NCBI GenBank assembly: GCA_963800505.1 | Contig: CAWDBL010000032.1 | Location: 1 to 64,000, forward strand | Direction of reading: 5' to 3' | Length of the DNA: 64,000 nt | From: Fodinibacter sp963800505 | Lineage (GTDB): Bacteria > Actinomycetota > Actinomycetes > Actinomycetales > Dermatophilaceae | Shown: piece after piece, positions 9,306 to 18,500 of the stretch | Layout of the letters: every line of letters starts with the position of its first letter | Position numbering within the stretch: position 1 is the first letter of the stretch | The notes under the pieces: model-generated | Database searches by the model: none | The model's input: only the letters and a program-made list of their open reading frames with translations | What the model was told of the DNA's origin: nothing | Translations under genes and position numbers: made by a program

Positions 9306-10333
9306 CCCGCCGCCCGACCCACCCGACCCGCGTGCTCGCGGTGCTCGTCGCCGTGGCCGCCACCCTGGTCACCGGTGCCTGCACCACCGCCGGTGCCTAC
9401 GACCCGACGCCCCTGTACACGGCCCCGGCCCCGGCGGCGCCCGCACCCAGCCCGACGACCACACCCTCGCCCGCGCCGTCCGGCACCGACGTCGCCACCA
9501 CCAACTGCCTGCAGTCGTACTCGCCGCCCGGCACGATGCCGGAGCCGAACACGATGCCGGCCGGCAGCACCATGGACCGGATCAAGAAGCGTGGCCGCCT
9601 CATCGCCGGCGTCTCGTCCGACACCCTGCTGCTGGGCGCGCGCAACCCGGTCACCGGGCGGATCGAGGGCTTCGACATCGACATGCTGCGGGCCGTCTCG
9701 CAGGCCATCTTCGGCGACCCCAACAAGGTCGAGCTGAAGGTGATCACCGCCGCCCAGCGGCTGCCCTCGCTCAAGGACGGCACCGTCGACATCGTGGCCC
9801 GCAACATGACGATCACCTGCGACCGCTGGAAGGAGATCGCGTTCTCCAGCGAGTACTACCGCTCAGGCCAGAAGGTGCTCGTGCGCCTCGGCGAGAAGGC
9901 CGAGAACGGCGGCCCGATCCGCGGCATCCAGGACCTCGCGGGCAAGAAGGTCTGCGCACCCAACGGGTCGACGAGCATGGACAAGCTGCGCACCTTCACC
10001 GACATCGAGGCCGTGGGGGCCGACACCCACACCGGCTGCCTGGTGCTCTTCCAGCAGGGGGCCGTCGACGGCATCACCGGCGACGACACCGTGCTCGCCG
10101 GGCTCGCCGCGCAGGACCCCTACGCCGACGTCGTGCAGGCGCCCGCCTTCACCGCCGAGCCCTACGGCCTGGGCGTCAACGCCGAGAACGTCGACTTCGT
10201 GCGGTTCGTCAACGGCGTGCTGGCCGAGATGCGCACCGACGGCCGGTGGACCAAGAGCTACAACACCTGGCTCGCCGACTCCCTGGGCAAGGCGCCGGCC
10301 CCGCCGCGGGCGGTCTACGGACGGAACCCGTGA
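9302..10333 (+). CDS. glnH: GlnH-like substrate-binding lipoprotein
   Basis: This is a 343-residue lipoprotein. It has Arg residues at the N-terminus, a hydrophobic core and a lipobox LVTGAC with the lipidated Cys at 27, then a Pro/Ala/Thr-rich linker to about residue 65. The remainder is a type-3 solute-binding domain (RGRLIAGVSSDTLLLGARNPVTG, then GFDIDMLRAVSQAIFGD, and YAD to the C-terminus), the amino-acid-binding family. No ABC permease or ATPase lies nearby, so a sensory rather than transport role is likely, as for GlnH of the mycobacterial GlnH-GlnX-PknG pathway, which senses aspartate and glutamate. It overlaps the glnX-like gene (ATGA) and the next gene (GTGA). Confidence 0.85.
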   Translation: MTRRPTHPTRVLAVLVAVAATLVTGACTTAGAYDPTPLYTAPAPAAPAPSPTTTPSPAPSGTDVATTNCLQSYSPPGTMPEPNTMPAGSTMDRIKKRGRLIAGVSSDTLLLGARNPVTGRIEGFDIDMLRAVSQAIFGDPNKVELKVITAAQRLPSLKDGTVDIVARNMTITCDRWKEIAFSSEYYRSGQKVLVRLGEKAENGGPIRGIQDLAGKKVCAPNGSTSMDKLRTFTDIEAVGADTHTGCLVLFQQGAVDGITGDDTVLAGLAAQDPYADVVQAPAFTAEPYGLGVNAENVDFVRFVNGVLAEMRTDGRWTKSYNTWLADSLGKAPAPPRAVYGRNP

Positions 10334-11547
10334 TCTCCACGACGCACGGCGCCACCGCACCCACCGCCCCCGGCCGGCTCGGCCAGCCGCTGGTCGCCTC
10401 CGATGCGCTGCACTACCTCGAGGCGCTGGGCACCTGGCGCGACGCCCGCAAGGCCGAGCTCGACACCATCGACGAGGCGGCCCTCGGCGCTGCCGACTCG
10501 GCGGGCTACACCAGCGACCTGCTGCTCTCGATGGCGCTGTGGAAGGCCGTCGCCGACCGCCACGACCTGCTCGTGGCCACCTGGGACTCGGGGCGGGTCG
10601 GCCCCACCGAGCTGGCCCGGCTGTCGACGCTGGTGTGGGGGCGGCTCGACGCAACGGCGCGGCCACCGGCATCCGCTGCAGGCAACGGCGCCGCCGCGGT
10701 GCCGGCCGGGGCGCTGGCCGTGTCGCTGCCGGAGGCCTGCCGGCTGTCCGACGCACTGGCCGCCTCGCTGCGGGCCCGGCTCGGCCTCGACCCGTCGGAG
10801 GCAGACCAGCAGGCGCGGCTGCGCTCGCTGCGCGCCTCGGTCGAGCGGGTGCGCGACCTCGTCGACCGTGAGCCGGCCCAGAACCACGCCGCCGCCACCT
10901 CGGTGCTCGACCGGCTCGACACCCGCATGGCCGACGTGCTGGCGCGGGTCACGCGCGGCGCCGACGTCGGCGGCCTGCTCGGCCCGTTGGAGCAGGATGC
11001 CGCCCGGGCCGAGCGCGACCTCATCGTCGGTGCCTCCAACCGTCGTGCCGACGCCCACGACGAGGCCCGGGCCCGGGCGCTGCGCACCGAGCTGGAGGCG
11101 CGCGGCGCCGCGCTGCGCGACCTCGCCACCCGCTGCGTCGCCCAGGTGGCGCCGGCCCCGCGCTTCGCCGTGCCCGACGTGTCCGCGCTCGGCCCGGTGC
11201 CCACCGACCCTGCGGCCGTCGACGCCTACCTGGTGCGCCTGGATGCCGTGGGCCGCGCGATGACGATGGCCCAGGACGCGTACGCCTCGGCGCTGTCCGA
11301 GCGCGACGAGCTGCGCCTCATGCTCGGGGCGTATGCCGCGAAAGCCGGTGACCAGCGCGGCCCGGCCCGCTCGGCCCAGGCCGACGCCGACCTCGCCGAG
11401 CTGCGCCGCCGGGCCGGCGAGACCCTCGACCGCGAGCCGGTCGACCTCGTGCGCGGCCGTGCCCTGCTTGCGGCCTACGTCGCGTATGTGGGCAGCGCCA
11501 CCGGGCAGCCGAAGCAATCCCGTCCCGCCGGAGGAAGGCCCTCATGA
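10330..11547 (+). CDS. Helical protein of unknown function in the kinase operon
   Basis: No named family is recognised in this 405-residue protein. It is rich in Ala, Arg, Leu and Asp, has no signal peptide or membrane segment, and looks almost entirely helical with coiled-coil-like stretches (for example LRSLRASVERVRDLVDREP and RALRTELEARGAALRDLATRC). I took the GTG at 10330, which overlaps the glnH-like stop. Its own stop overlaps the pknG-like start (ATGA at 11544-11547). Its position between the sensor lipoprotein and the kinase suggests an adaptor or kinase substrate in the cytoplasm, which is inference only. Confidence 0.7.
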   Translation: MISTTHGATAPTAPGRLGQPLVASDALHYLEALGTWRDARKAELDTIDEAALGAADSAGYTSDLLLSMALWKAVADRHDLLVATWDSGRVGPTELARLSTLVWGRLDATARPPASAAGNGAAAVPAGALAVSLPEACRLSDALAASLRARLGLDPSEADQQARLRSLRASVERVRDLVDREPAQNHAAATSVLDRLDTRMADVLARVTRGADVGGLLGPLEQDAARAERDLIVGASNRRADAHDEARARALRTELEARGAALRDLATRCVAQVAPAPRFAVPDVSALGPVPTDPAAVDAYLVRLDAVGRAMTMAQDAYASALSERDELRLMLGAYAAKAGDQRGPARSAQADADLAELRRRAGETLDREPVDLVRGRALLAAYVAYVGSATGQPKQSRPAGGRPS

Positions 11548-14009
11548 GCACCGTCGCCTGCGTCCAGCCGGGGTGCACCGGCTCCATCCTCGACGGCTAC
11601 TGCGACGTGTGCGGGTCGCCCGCACCGGCCGGTGCGTCCACGGCATCCGCCAGCGCGGTGCCCGCGAGCGCGGTGCCCGCGAGCGCCTCCTCCGCCACGG
11701 CATCCACGGCTGCTGCGTCCGGCACCGCCTCGCCCGTCGGCGGGGTGGCCGGCGCCTGCGCCGAGCCCGGCTGCACCGGCACGGTGGTCGACGGCTACTG
11801 CGACGTGTGCGGCACCCCCGGGCCCGCCGGCACGGCATCGCCCGCCGCAGCCTCGGGAGCCACCGGCCCCTCCCCCTCGTCGGTCTCGACGGCGACCTCA
11901 CCGGCCGGCATCGCCCAGTCACCGTCCACCGTGTCGCGCGCCTCCAACCAGCTCGCCTCCACCGCACTGGGATCGGCGCGCGCGACGGCCGGGGGCAGCA
12001 AGGTCACCCGTCGCGTCGGCACGTCGTCGACCCGCCTGCGCGGTGCCCGTCTCGGGGCCGGGATGACGTCCGTCCCGCCGGTGCCCGCGGTCGACGCCGC
12101 CAAGGCAGTGCTGGCGAACCCGATGGTGCCCGAGGACCGGCGCACCTGCCCCAACTGCGGCTCGGCAGTGGGCCGTTCGCGCGACGACCAGCCCGGGCGC
12201 ACCGAGGGTTTCTGCCCGACCTGCCGCAGCCCGTTCTCGTTCACCCCCAAGCTGAAGGCGGGCGACGTCGTCGGCGGCCAGTACGTCGTCGCCGGGGCCA
12301 TCGCCCACGGCGGCCTCGGCTGGATCTACGCCGCCCGCGACCGCAACGTCTCCGACCGGTGGGTCGTGCTCAAGGGCCTGCTCAACTCCGGCGACCCCGA
12401 CGCCCTCGCGGCAGCCATCGCCGAGCGGCAGTTCCTCGCCCAGGTCGAGCACCCGCTGATCGTCGAGATCTACAACTTCGTGACGCACGAGGGCGCCGGC
12501 TACATCGTCATGGAGTACGTCGGCGGCACCTCGCTCAAGCAGCTGCTCAAGGACCGGATGCGCGCGACCGGGGGTGCCTACAACCCGCTGCCGCTCGACC
12601 AGGCGATCGCCTTCATCATCGAGGTGCTGCCGGCCTTCCAGTACCTGCACGACCTCGGCCTGGTGTTCTGCGACTTCAAGCCCGACAACCTCATCCAGGT
12701 GGGCGACGGCATCAAGCTGATCGACCTCGGCGGGGTGCGCCGCGCCGACGACCTCGACTCCGCCATCTACGGCACGACCGGCTACCAGGCGCCGGAGGTG
12801 CCGGTCGTCGGCCCCTCGGTGGCCTCCGACATCTACACGATCGGGCGCACCCTGACCGTGCTCGCGATGGAGTTCCGGGGCTACCAGAGCACCTACGTCG
12901 CCTCGCTGCCGCCGGTCGACCAGACGCCGCTGTTCCGCCAGCACGACTCGTTCTACCGGCTGCTGCTCAAGGCCTGCGCGCCCGACCCCGCCGACCGCTT
13001 CGTGTCCGCCGACGAGCTGCGCGTGCAGCTGCTCGGGGTGCTGCGCGAGGTCGTCGCCTCCGCTCGCGAGGGCGCGGCCGAGCACTCCACGTCATCCCTG
13101 CTCTTCGACGTGCCCACGGTCTCCGACGACTCGCTCGACTGGCAGGACCTGCCGCGCCTACGCACCGACGACAGCGACCCGCAGATGCCGTGGCTGCGCA
13201 CCGTCAGCATCCTCGACCCGGTGCTGCGCCTGTCGGCGCTCGAGGGTGCCCCGGCGAGCAGCCCCGAGGTGCTGCTGGCCCGCGCCCACGCCGCGCTCGA
13301 GGCCGGGCAGCTCGAGCGCGTCGACGACGCGGTGCGGGCGCTGCTGGCCGACGACCCGTGGGAGTGGCGGGCGGTGTGGATGTCGGGGCTGGTGGCCCTG
13401 GCCCGCCGTCAGGTGGCCGAGGCGCAGAGCGCGTTCAACGCCGTCTACGGGCAGGTGCCCGGTGAGCTGGCGCCCAAGCTGGCCCTGGCCTTCGCCTGCG
13501 AGACCGGTGGCGACACCGACGTGGCCGAGGCGCTCTACGTGGTCTGCGCGCGCAGCGACGCCAACTACATCGCGCCGGCGGCGTTCGGGCTGGCCCGGAT
13601 CCGCTCGGGCAAGGGCGACGTGGCCGGTGCGGTGCGGGCGCTCGACCTGGTGCCGGTGACCAGCCGGGCGTTCACCCAGGCACGCCGCCGGCGGGCCGGG
13701 CTGCTCGCCGAGTCCGGTGGTGGGCTGCCCTCGCTGGCCGCGGCGCTCGACAGCATCGAGAGCCTGACCATCGACCCCGTCGACCGTTCGCGGTTCCGCG
13801 TCGAGGTGCTCAGCGCAGCCCTGGGGCTGGTCGAGTCGAACGGTGCCGACACCACGGTGCTCATCGGCGGGCGGCCGGCGGCCGAGCCGGCCCTGCGCGA
13901 CGGGCTCGAGGCGGCCTACCGCGACCTCGCCGGCCACGCCAGTAGCCGCGAGGAGAAGGTGCACCTCGTCGACCAGGCCAACGCGGTGCGCCGCTGGACG
14001 CTGCGATGA
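11544..14009 (+). CDS. pknG: PknG-like serine/threonine kinase with zinc ribbons and TPR region
   Basis: This protein has 821 residues. Residues 1 to about 100 hold two Cys4 ribbons of similar sequence (each with a GYCDVCG core), separated by an Ser/Ala-rich linker. Residues 202-226 hold the rubredoxin-like CPNC and CPTC pairs typical of PknG. The kinase domain spans about 248-520: a glycine loop AHGGLGWIYAA, the ATP-binding Lys at 277 (WVVLKGL), a catalytic loop CDFKPDN at 376-382 in place of HRD, and DLGGV at 394. The C-terminal third is a TPR-like helical region. This order matches mycobacterial PknG, which controls 2-oxoglutarate metabolism through the FHA protein GarA. The extra N-terminal ribbons are not part of mycobacterial PknG as I know it. 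Confidence 0.92.
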   Translation: MSTVACVQPGCTGSILDGYCDVCGSPAPAGASTASASAVPASAVPASASSATASTAAASGTASPVGGVAGACAEPGCTGTVVDGYCDVCGTPGPAGTASPAAASGATGPSPSSVSTATSPAGIAQSPSTVSRASNQLASTALGSARATAGGSKVTRRVGTSSTRLRGARLGAGMTSVPPVPAVDAAKAVLANPMVPEDRRTCPNCGSAVGRSRDDQPGRTEGFCPTCRSPFSFTPKLKAGDVVGGQYVVAGAIAHGGLGWIYAARDRNVSDRWVVLKGLLNSGDPDALAAAIAERQFLAQVEHPLIVEIYNFVTHEGAGYIVMEYVGGTSLKQLLKDRMRATGGAYNPLPLDQAIAFIIEVLPAFQYLHDLGLVFCDFKPDNLIQVGDGIKLIDLGGVRRADDLDSAIYGTTGYQAPEVPVVGPSVASDIYTIGRTLTVLAMEFRGYQSTYVASLPPVDQTPLFRQHDSFYRLLLKACAPDPADRFVSADELRVQLLGVLREVVASAREGAAEHSTSSLLFDVPTVSDDSLDWQDLPRLRTDDSDPQMPWLRTVSILDPVLRLSALEGAPASSPEVLLARAHAALEAGQLERVDDAVRALLADDPWEWRAVWMSGLVALARRQVAEAQSAFNAVYGQVPGELAPKLALAFACETGGDTDVAEALYVVCARSDANYIAPAAFGLARIRSGKGDVAGAVRALDLVPVTSRAFTQARRRRAGLLAESGGGLPSLAAALDSIESLTIDPVDRSRFRVEVLSAALGLVESNGADTTVLIGGRPAAEPALRDGLEAAYRDLAGHASSREEKVHLVDQANAVRRWTLR

Positions 14010-15211
14010 CGTCGACCACAGGGGATGACGCGGCGGGTGCGCCGGGCGCGGCACTCCTGTGCCCGTCGTGCCACAGCCCGGTCGCGAGCGGCGAGAAGTT
14101 CTGCGAGGGCTGCGGTGCGGACCTCGGGCCCCAGCCGTCGGGTGCCGAGGCTCCGGCGGTCGAGATGCCGGCGGCGGCCCCGGCGGTGCCTGAGGTCGCG
14201 CCCGAGCCCGAGGCCGCGGCCGCGCCCTGCCACGAGTGCGGCGGCGAGGTCGCCGACGACGGCTACTGCACGCAGTGCGGGGCCGCCGCCGTGAGCCCGC
14301 GCAACCACTTCACCGAGCAGCCGGCGCCCTGGGTCGCTGCGGTGTGCGACCGCGGCATCCGCCACGTCCGCAACGAGGATGCCGTGGCCGTCGCCGCGGG
14401 TCCCGACGTGGGCGACCACGCCGTGCTGGTCGTCTGCGACGGGGTCTCCTCCTCGACCGACTCCGACGTCGCCAGCCTGGCCGCGGCCCGAGCCGCGCGC
14501 GACACCTTGGTGCGTGCTCCCGGCATCCGGTCGAACGACAGCGTGGGCACCCGGGTGGCGGCCAGCACCAAGGCGCTCGTGGCGGCGGCCAACGCGGCCA
14601 ACGACGCGGTGATCGCCAACACCACGGCCGGCCCGGGCAACCCCGCTTCGTGCACCTTCGTCGCCGCCGTGCTCGACGGCCCCGAGCTCACCGTGGGCTG
14701 GGTCGGCGACAGCCGGGCCTACTGGGTGCCCGACACCGCCGCGCCGCGGCTGCTGACCGTCGACGACTCGTTCGCCGCGGAGCAGATCGCCAACGGCATG
14801 TCTCGTGAGGAAGCCGAGAACGGGCCGCAGGCACACGCGATCACCCGGTGGCTCGGCATCGACGCCCCCGACCACACCCCGCGCACGGTGTCCCTCGACC
14901 TCGACGGCCCGGGGTGGCTGCTGGTCTGCTCCGACGGGCTGTGGAACTACTGCTCCGAGGCGCAGGACATCGCCGCTCTCGTGGCCGACAAGTCCCGCTC
15001 GGCAGGGTCCGAGCCGCTCGCGCTGGCCGGCGCCCTGGTCGACTGGGCCAACGCGCAGGGGGGCCAGGACAACATCACCGTGGCCCTCGCCCGCGTCGGC
15101 GCCCGCACGCCCGGTGCACCGGTCAGCTCCACCCAGCCGATTGCCGTGTCACCACCGCAGACCGTCCCCTCCCGAGAGGAAAACCAGCCCGATGGCCACA
15201 TTCTCAGCTGA
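14006..15211 (+). CDS. PP2C-family protein phosphatase with double zinc ribbon
   Basis: This protein has 401 residues. Two zinc ribbons lie at the N-terminus (CPSCHSPVASGEKFCEGCG and CHECGGEVADDGYCTQCG), joined by a Pro/Ala/Glu linker. Residues about 108-365 form a PP2C metal-dependent phosphatase: DRGIRHVRNEDA, then VVCDGVSSS near 143, WVGDSRAYWV near 233, CSDGLW near 308 and DNITVAL near 354. These supply the usual metal-binding Asp residues. It is presumably the counterpart of the PknG-like kinase encoded just upstream, and the stop and start codons overlap (ATGA at 14006-14009). The last 20 nt overlap the VWA gene. Confidence 0.9.
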   Translation: MTSTTGDDAAGAPGAALLCPSCHSPVASGEKFCEGCGADLGPQPSGAEAPAVEMPAAAPAVPEVAPEPEAAAAPCHECGGEVADDGYCTQCGAAAVSPRNHFTEQPAPWVAAVCDRGIRHVRNEDAVAVAAGPDVGDHAVLVVCDGVSSSTDSDVASLAAARAARDTLVRAPGIRSNDSVGTRVAASTKALVAAANAANDAVIANTTAGPGNPASCTFVAAVLDGPELTVGWVGDSRAYWVPDTAAPRLLTVDDSFAAEQIANGMSREEAENGPQAHAITRWLGIDAPDHTPRTVSLDLDGPGWLLVCSDGLWNYCSEAQDIAALVADKSRSAGSEPLALAGALVDWANAQGGQDNITVALARVGARTPGAPVSSTQPIAVSPPQTVPSREENQPDGHILS

Positions 15212-16469
15212 CGTCTACCAGAACGAGTTCCTCCCCGACGGCGGCACCGACGTGCACGCCATCGTCACCGTGGCGTGCTCGGGCGCGGGCGAGGCCGGCC
15301 AGTCGGGGTCGGGGGATGCCGCCGAGATCGTCATCGTCGACACCTCCGGCTCGATGAGCGGCGAGAACATCGCGGCCGTGCAGGTGGCGGCGTCGGCCGC
15401 CCTCGACCAGGTGCTCGACGGGGTGTGGTTCGCGGTCATCGCCGGCAGCCACCAGGCGCGGCTGGCCTACCCGCAGGACGGGCGCTCGGCCATGGTGCGG
15501 ATGGACGCCACGACGCGCGCCCAGGCCAAGTCCGCCGTCGCGCAGTTCCGGGCCGACGGCGGCACGGCGATGGGCACCTGGCTCACCCTGGCGACCCGCC
15601 TGTTCGCCGCGGTGCCGAGCGCGACCCAGCGGCACGCCATCCTGCTGACCGACGGCTACAACCAGCACGAGACCCCCGAGCAGCTCAGCGCGGCGATCCA
15701 GGGCGCCCTGGGCCGGTTCCAGTGCGACTGCCGCGGGGTCGGCTCCGCCTGGCAGGTGGCGGAGGTGCGCCGCATCGCCACCGCGCTGCTCGGCAGCGTC
15801 GACCTGATCGCCCAGCCGCAGCAGATGGCCGCCGACTTCGAGCAGATCATGCGACGGTCGATGAGCCGTGGGGTCGCCGAGGCGGCGGTGCGGGTGTGGG
15901 CGCCGCAGGGGTCGCAGGTGCTGTTCGTGCGTCAGGTGTCCCCCACCGTCGAGGACCTCACCTCGCGCCGGCAGGAGGTCAACGCGCTCACCGGGGCCTA
16001 CCCCACGGGCGCGTGGGGCGACGAGTCGCGCGACTACCACGTGGCCGTGCGGCTGCCCGCGAAGGCCGTGGGCCAGGAGCAGCTGGCGGCTCGGGTGCAG
16101 GTGGCCCTCGGCGACACCGTCGTGGCGCAGGGGCTGGTCAAGGCGATGTGGTCCAACGACGACACCCTCACCACGCGCATCGACCCGGCCGTCGCCCACT
16201 ACACGGGGCAGGCCGAGCTGGCCGAGGCGATCCAGGACGGCCTGGCCGCGAAGGCCGCCGGCGACACCGACACCGCCACGGTCAAGCTGGGCCGGGCCGT
16301 GCAGCTCGCGCAGGAGACCGGCAACGAGGAGGCGACGACCCGGCTGCGCAAGATCGTCGAGATCGACAACGCCGACACCGGCACCGTGCGCCTGAAGCGC
16401 AGCGTCAGCAAGCTCGACGAGATGGCGCTCGACACGGCATCCACGAAGACGACGCGGGTGAAGAAGTGA
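15192..16469 (+). CDS. VWA-domain protein
   Basis: This 425-residue cytoplasmic protein has a von Willebrand A domain from about residue 40 to 225. It has an intact MIDAS motif DTSGSMS (Asp 50), a Thr in GGTAMGTWL and the Asp of LLTDGYN. The region after it is a beta-rich segment and then an Ala/Thr helical tail with TPR-like character (KLGRAVQLAQETGNEEATTRL). The ATG at 15192 lies inside the PP2C gene (20-nt overlap) and follows AGAGGAAAACC, a good ribosome site. VWA proteins often pair with MoxR/CbbX-type AAA+ ATPases, and the operon encodes one. Thr and Ser in the tail could be kinase sites. Those functional links are inference. Confidence 0.88.
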   Translation: MATFSADVYQNEFLPDGGTDVHAIVTVACSGAGEAGQSGSGDAAEIVIVDTSGSMSGENIAAVQVAASAALDQVLDGVWFAVIAGSHQARLAYPQDGRSAMVRMDATTRAQAKSAVAQFRADGGTAMGTWLTLATRLFAAVPSATQRHAILLTDGYNQHETPEQLSAAIQGALGRFQCDCRGVGSAWQVAEVRRIATALLGSVDLIAQPQQMAADFEQIMRRSMSRGVAEAAVRVWAPQGSQVLFVRQVSPTVEDLTSRRQEVNALTGAYPTGAWGDESRDYHVAVRLPAKAVGQEQLAARVQVALGDTVVAQGLVKAMWSNDDTLTTRIDPAVAHYTGQAELAEAIQDGLAAKAAGDTDTATVKLGRAVQLAQETGNEEATTRLRKIVEIDNADTGTVRLKRSVSKLDEMALDTASTKTTRVKK

Positions 16470-16515
16470 CGCGTTCCTGGGCGACGCCGGCCCGCGGATG
16501 CCGCAGGCTGGCCCC

Positions 16516-17313
16516 GTGAGCACCTTCACCTGCCCCAACGGGCACGCCTCGACCGCGAGCGACTACTGCGACACCTGCGGGGTCCCCATTCCGGCCGGTG
16601 GTGCGGCGACACCTCCCGACCCGGCTGCGGGTGGGTCTGCGGCGGGCGCGTCCGGAGCCGGGTCCGCACTGGACCTGGGCACGGGCGCGACGTCACCGGA
16701 CCCGGCTGCGACCGCCGCCCCCGACCCGCGGGCCTGCCCGAACTGCGGCTCACCCCACGATGACGCGGCGCTGTTCTGCGAGGCCTGCGGCTACGACTTC
16801 ACGACCGGCACGATGCCGCGCCCGCTGGACCCGTCGACCGCCCCGGATGCCGTTGCCATCGCCCCCGGTGACCCGGACCCGCCGTCGCTGGCCCCGGCCA
16901 TCACCGTCGACTGGGTGGCCGAGGTGTGGGTCGACCCCGACTGGTACGCGGCGCAGGAGAGTGACGAGCCCTGCCCGTCGCCGGGCCTGCCCGCGGTGGT
17001 CGAGCTCGCCGCCAAGAGCGTGCTGATCGGCCGGCCGTCGGCGAGCCGCAACATCCACCCCGAGATCGACTGCACGGGCGACTCCGGGGTGAGCCGGCGG
17101 CAGGCGCAGCTGACCACCGACGGGCAGCGCTGGTGGGTCGAGGACCTCCAGTCGTCCAACGGCACCTACGTCGGCCCGGCCAGCGGTCCGCTGCCGGCCG
17201 ACCCGATAGCGCCGGGTCAGCGGCGCGAGCTGTCCGAGGACGACCGGGTCTACGTCGGAGCGTGGACCCGCATCGTGGTGCGCCGGGCCACCCCGGAGGA
17301 GCGCGGCCAGTAG
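16516..17313 (+). CDS. FHA-domain protein with two zinc ribbons
   Basis: This protein has 265 residues from the GTG at 16516. An ATG at 16498 would add six residues, but MSTFTCPNGH resembles the pknG-like N-terminus (MSTVAC), so I prefer the GTG. Ribbon 1 has CPNGHASTASDYCDTCG (a His may replace one Cys) and ribbon 2 is CPNCGSPHDDAALFCEACG. A C-terminal FHA domain covers about residues 165-262, with LIGRPS, SGVSRRQAQL and LQSSNGTYVG, the residues that read phosphothreonine. It is the last gene of the operon, 46 nt after the VWA gene, and the terminator follows. By analogy with GarA it could be a substrate or effector of the kinase, though no GarA-like ETTS motif is evident. Confidence 0.88.
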   Translation: MSTFTCPNGHASTASDYCDTCGVPIPAGGAATPPDPAAGGSAAGASGAGSALDLGTGATSPDPAATAAPDPRACPNCGSPHDDAALFCEACGYDFTTGTMPRPLDPSTAPDAVAIAPGDPDPPSLAPAITVDWVAEVWVDPDWYAAQESDEPCPSPGLPAVVELAAKSVLIGRPSASRNIHPEIDCTGDSGVSRRQAQLTTDGQRWWVEDLQSSNGTYVGPASGPLPADPIAPGQRRELSEDDRVYVGAWTRIVVRRATPEERGQ

Positions 17314-17335
17314 CGGTCAGGTGGTCCTGCCGGGA

Positions 17336-17383
17336 CAAGGGTCGGAGAATTCGGGGCCATGACCCCGATTCCTCCGACCCTTG
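17336..17383. terminator. Bidirectional hairpin terminator between operon and chaA
   Basis: A near-perfect inverted repeat has arms of about 21 nt (CAAGGGTCGGAG at the left end, CTCCGACCCTTG at the right end) around a short CATGA-containing loop. It sits between two convergent genes, 22 nt after the FHA stop and 16 nt before the antiporter stop. There is no long U-tract on either side, so it may be a non-canonical terminator. Confidence 0.7.
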
Positions 17384-17399
17384 TTGGCGACGACGACGG

Positions 17400-18500
17400 T
17401 CAGGGGGACATCGCGAGGAACAGGAACGCCGCGAAGAGGGTGAGGTGCACCGTGCCCTGCAGCCGCGTGGCCCGGCCGGGCACCACGGTGAGCACCGCCA
17501 CGACCACGGTGATGGCGAGCAGCACGATCTGGGTGGCGCCGAGGCCGAGCTTGAGCGGGGTGGGGATCCAGATCGACGCCACGGCCAGGGTGGGGATGGT
17601 CAGGCCGATCGAGGCCATCGCGGACCCCATGGCCAGGTTGAGGGAGGTCTGCACGCGGTCGCGCCGGGCGGCGTTGACTGCCGCCAGCGTCTCGGGAAGC
17701 AGCACGAGCAGCGCGATGACGACGCCCACGAACGACACCGGCAGCCCGGCGGCGATCACTCCGTCCTCGATGGCGGGTGACTCGACCTTGGCGAGCCCGA
17801 CGACCGCCACGAGCGACAGCAGGAGGAACCCGAGCGAGGTATAGGCGTCACGGTTGGTGGGTGGGTCGGCGTGCTCGTCCTCGGTGAGCGTGACGCCCTT
17901 GCGCGACACGGGGAGGAAGAAGTCGCGGTGACGGACGGTCTGCGTGACCACGAACGCGAGGTAGAGCGCCAGCGAGGCGACGGCCGCGAAGGCGAGCTGT
18001 CCCGAGGTGAACTCGGGCCCGGGCTCGCCGAGGGTGACGGTGGGCAGGACCAGGCACAACGTGGCGAGGGTGGCCACGGTGGCGAGTGCACCACCGGTTC
18101 CCTCCGCGTTGAAGCGGACCGTGCCGAACCGAGTGGCACCGAGGAGCAGTGACAGGCCGAGGATGCCGTTGACGGTGATCATCACTGCGGCGAACACCGT
18201 GTCGCGTGCCAGTGTCGCGGCCTCGTCACCGCCGGAGAGCATCAGCGTGACGATGAGCGCCACCTCGATCACGGTGACCGCCACGGCCAGGACGAGCGAG
18301 CCGAAGGGCTCCCCCACCCGGTGGGCGACGACCTCCGCGTGGTGCACCGCGGCAAGGACGGCCGCGGCGAGGATGACGGCCACGAGGACGACCACGACGA
18401 TGCCGATGTCGCGGCCCCACGTCGCAGCCAGCGCGACCAGGGCGATGACGGGGACGACCCGCCACAGCAGCGTGAGGCGGGAGCTGGCTGCGACCGCCAT
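17400..18500 (-). CDS. chaA: Calcium/proton antiporter, ChaA family
   Basis: This 366-residue protein has about 11 hydrophobic segments. The family's acidic repeats are clear: GEPFGSLVLAVAVTVIEVAL near residue 62 and the matching LVLLPETLAAVNAARR in the second half. These Glu residues bind the cation in the CaCA/ChaA exchangers, which export calcium, sodium or potassium for protons across the cytoplasmic membrane. It starts at an ATG that overlaps the folD stop (shared A at 18500), so the two are probably cotranscribed from folD although functionally unrelated. The hydrophilic loop mid-protein (DEHADPPTNRDAY) is typical. Confidence 0.88.
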   Translation of the reverse strand: MAVAASSRLTLLWRVVPVIALVALAATWGRDIGIVVVVLVAVILAAAVLAAVHHAEVVAHRVGEPFGSLVLAVAVTVIEVALIVTLMLSGGDEAATLARDTVFAAVMITVNGILGLSLLLGATRFGTVRFNAEGTGGALATVATLATLCLVLPTVTLGEPGPEFTSGQLAFAAVASLALYLAFVVTQTVRHRDFFLPVSRKGVTLTEDEHADPPTNRDAYTSLGFLLLSLVAVVGLAKVESPAIEDGVIAAGLPVSFVGVVIALLVLLPETLAAVNAARRDRVQTSLNLAMGSAMASIGLTIPTLAVASIWIPTPLKLGLGATQIVLLAITVVVAVLTVVPGRATRLQGTVHLTLFAAFLFLAMSP

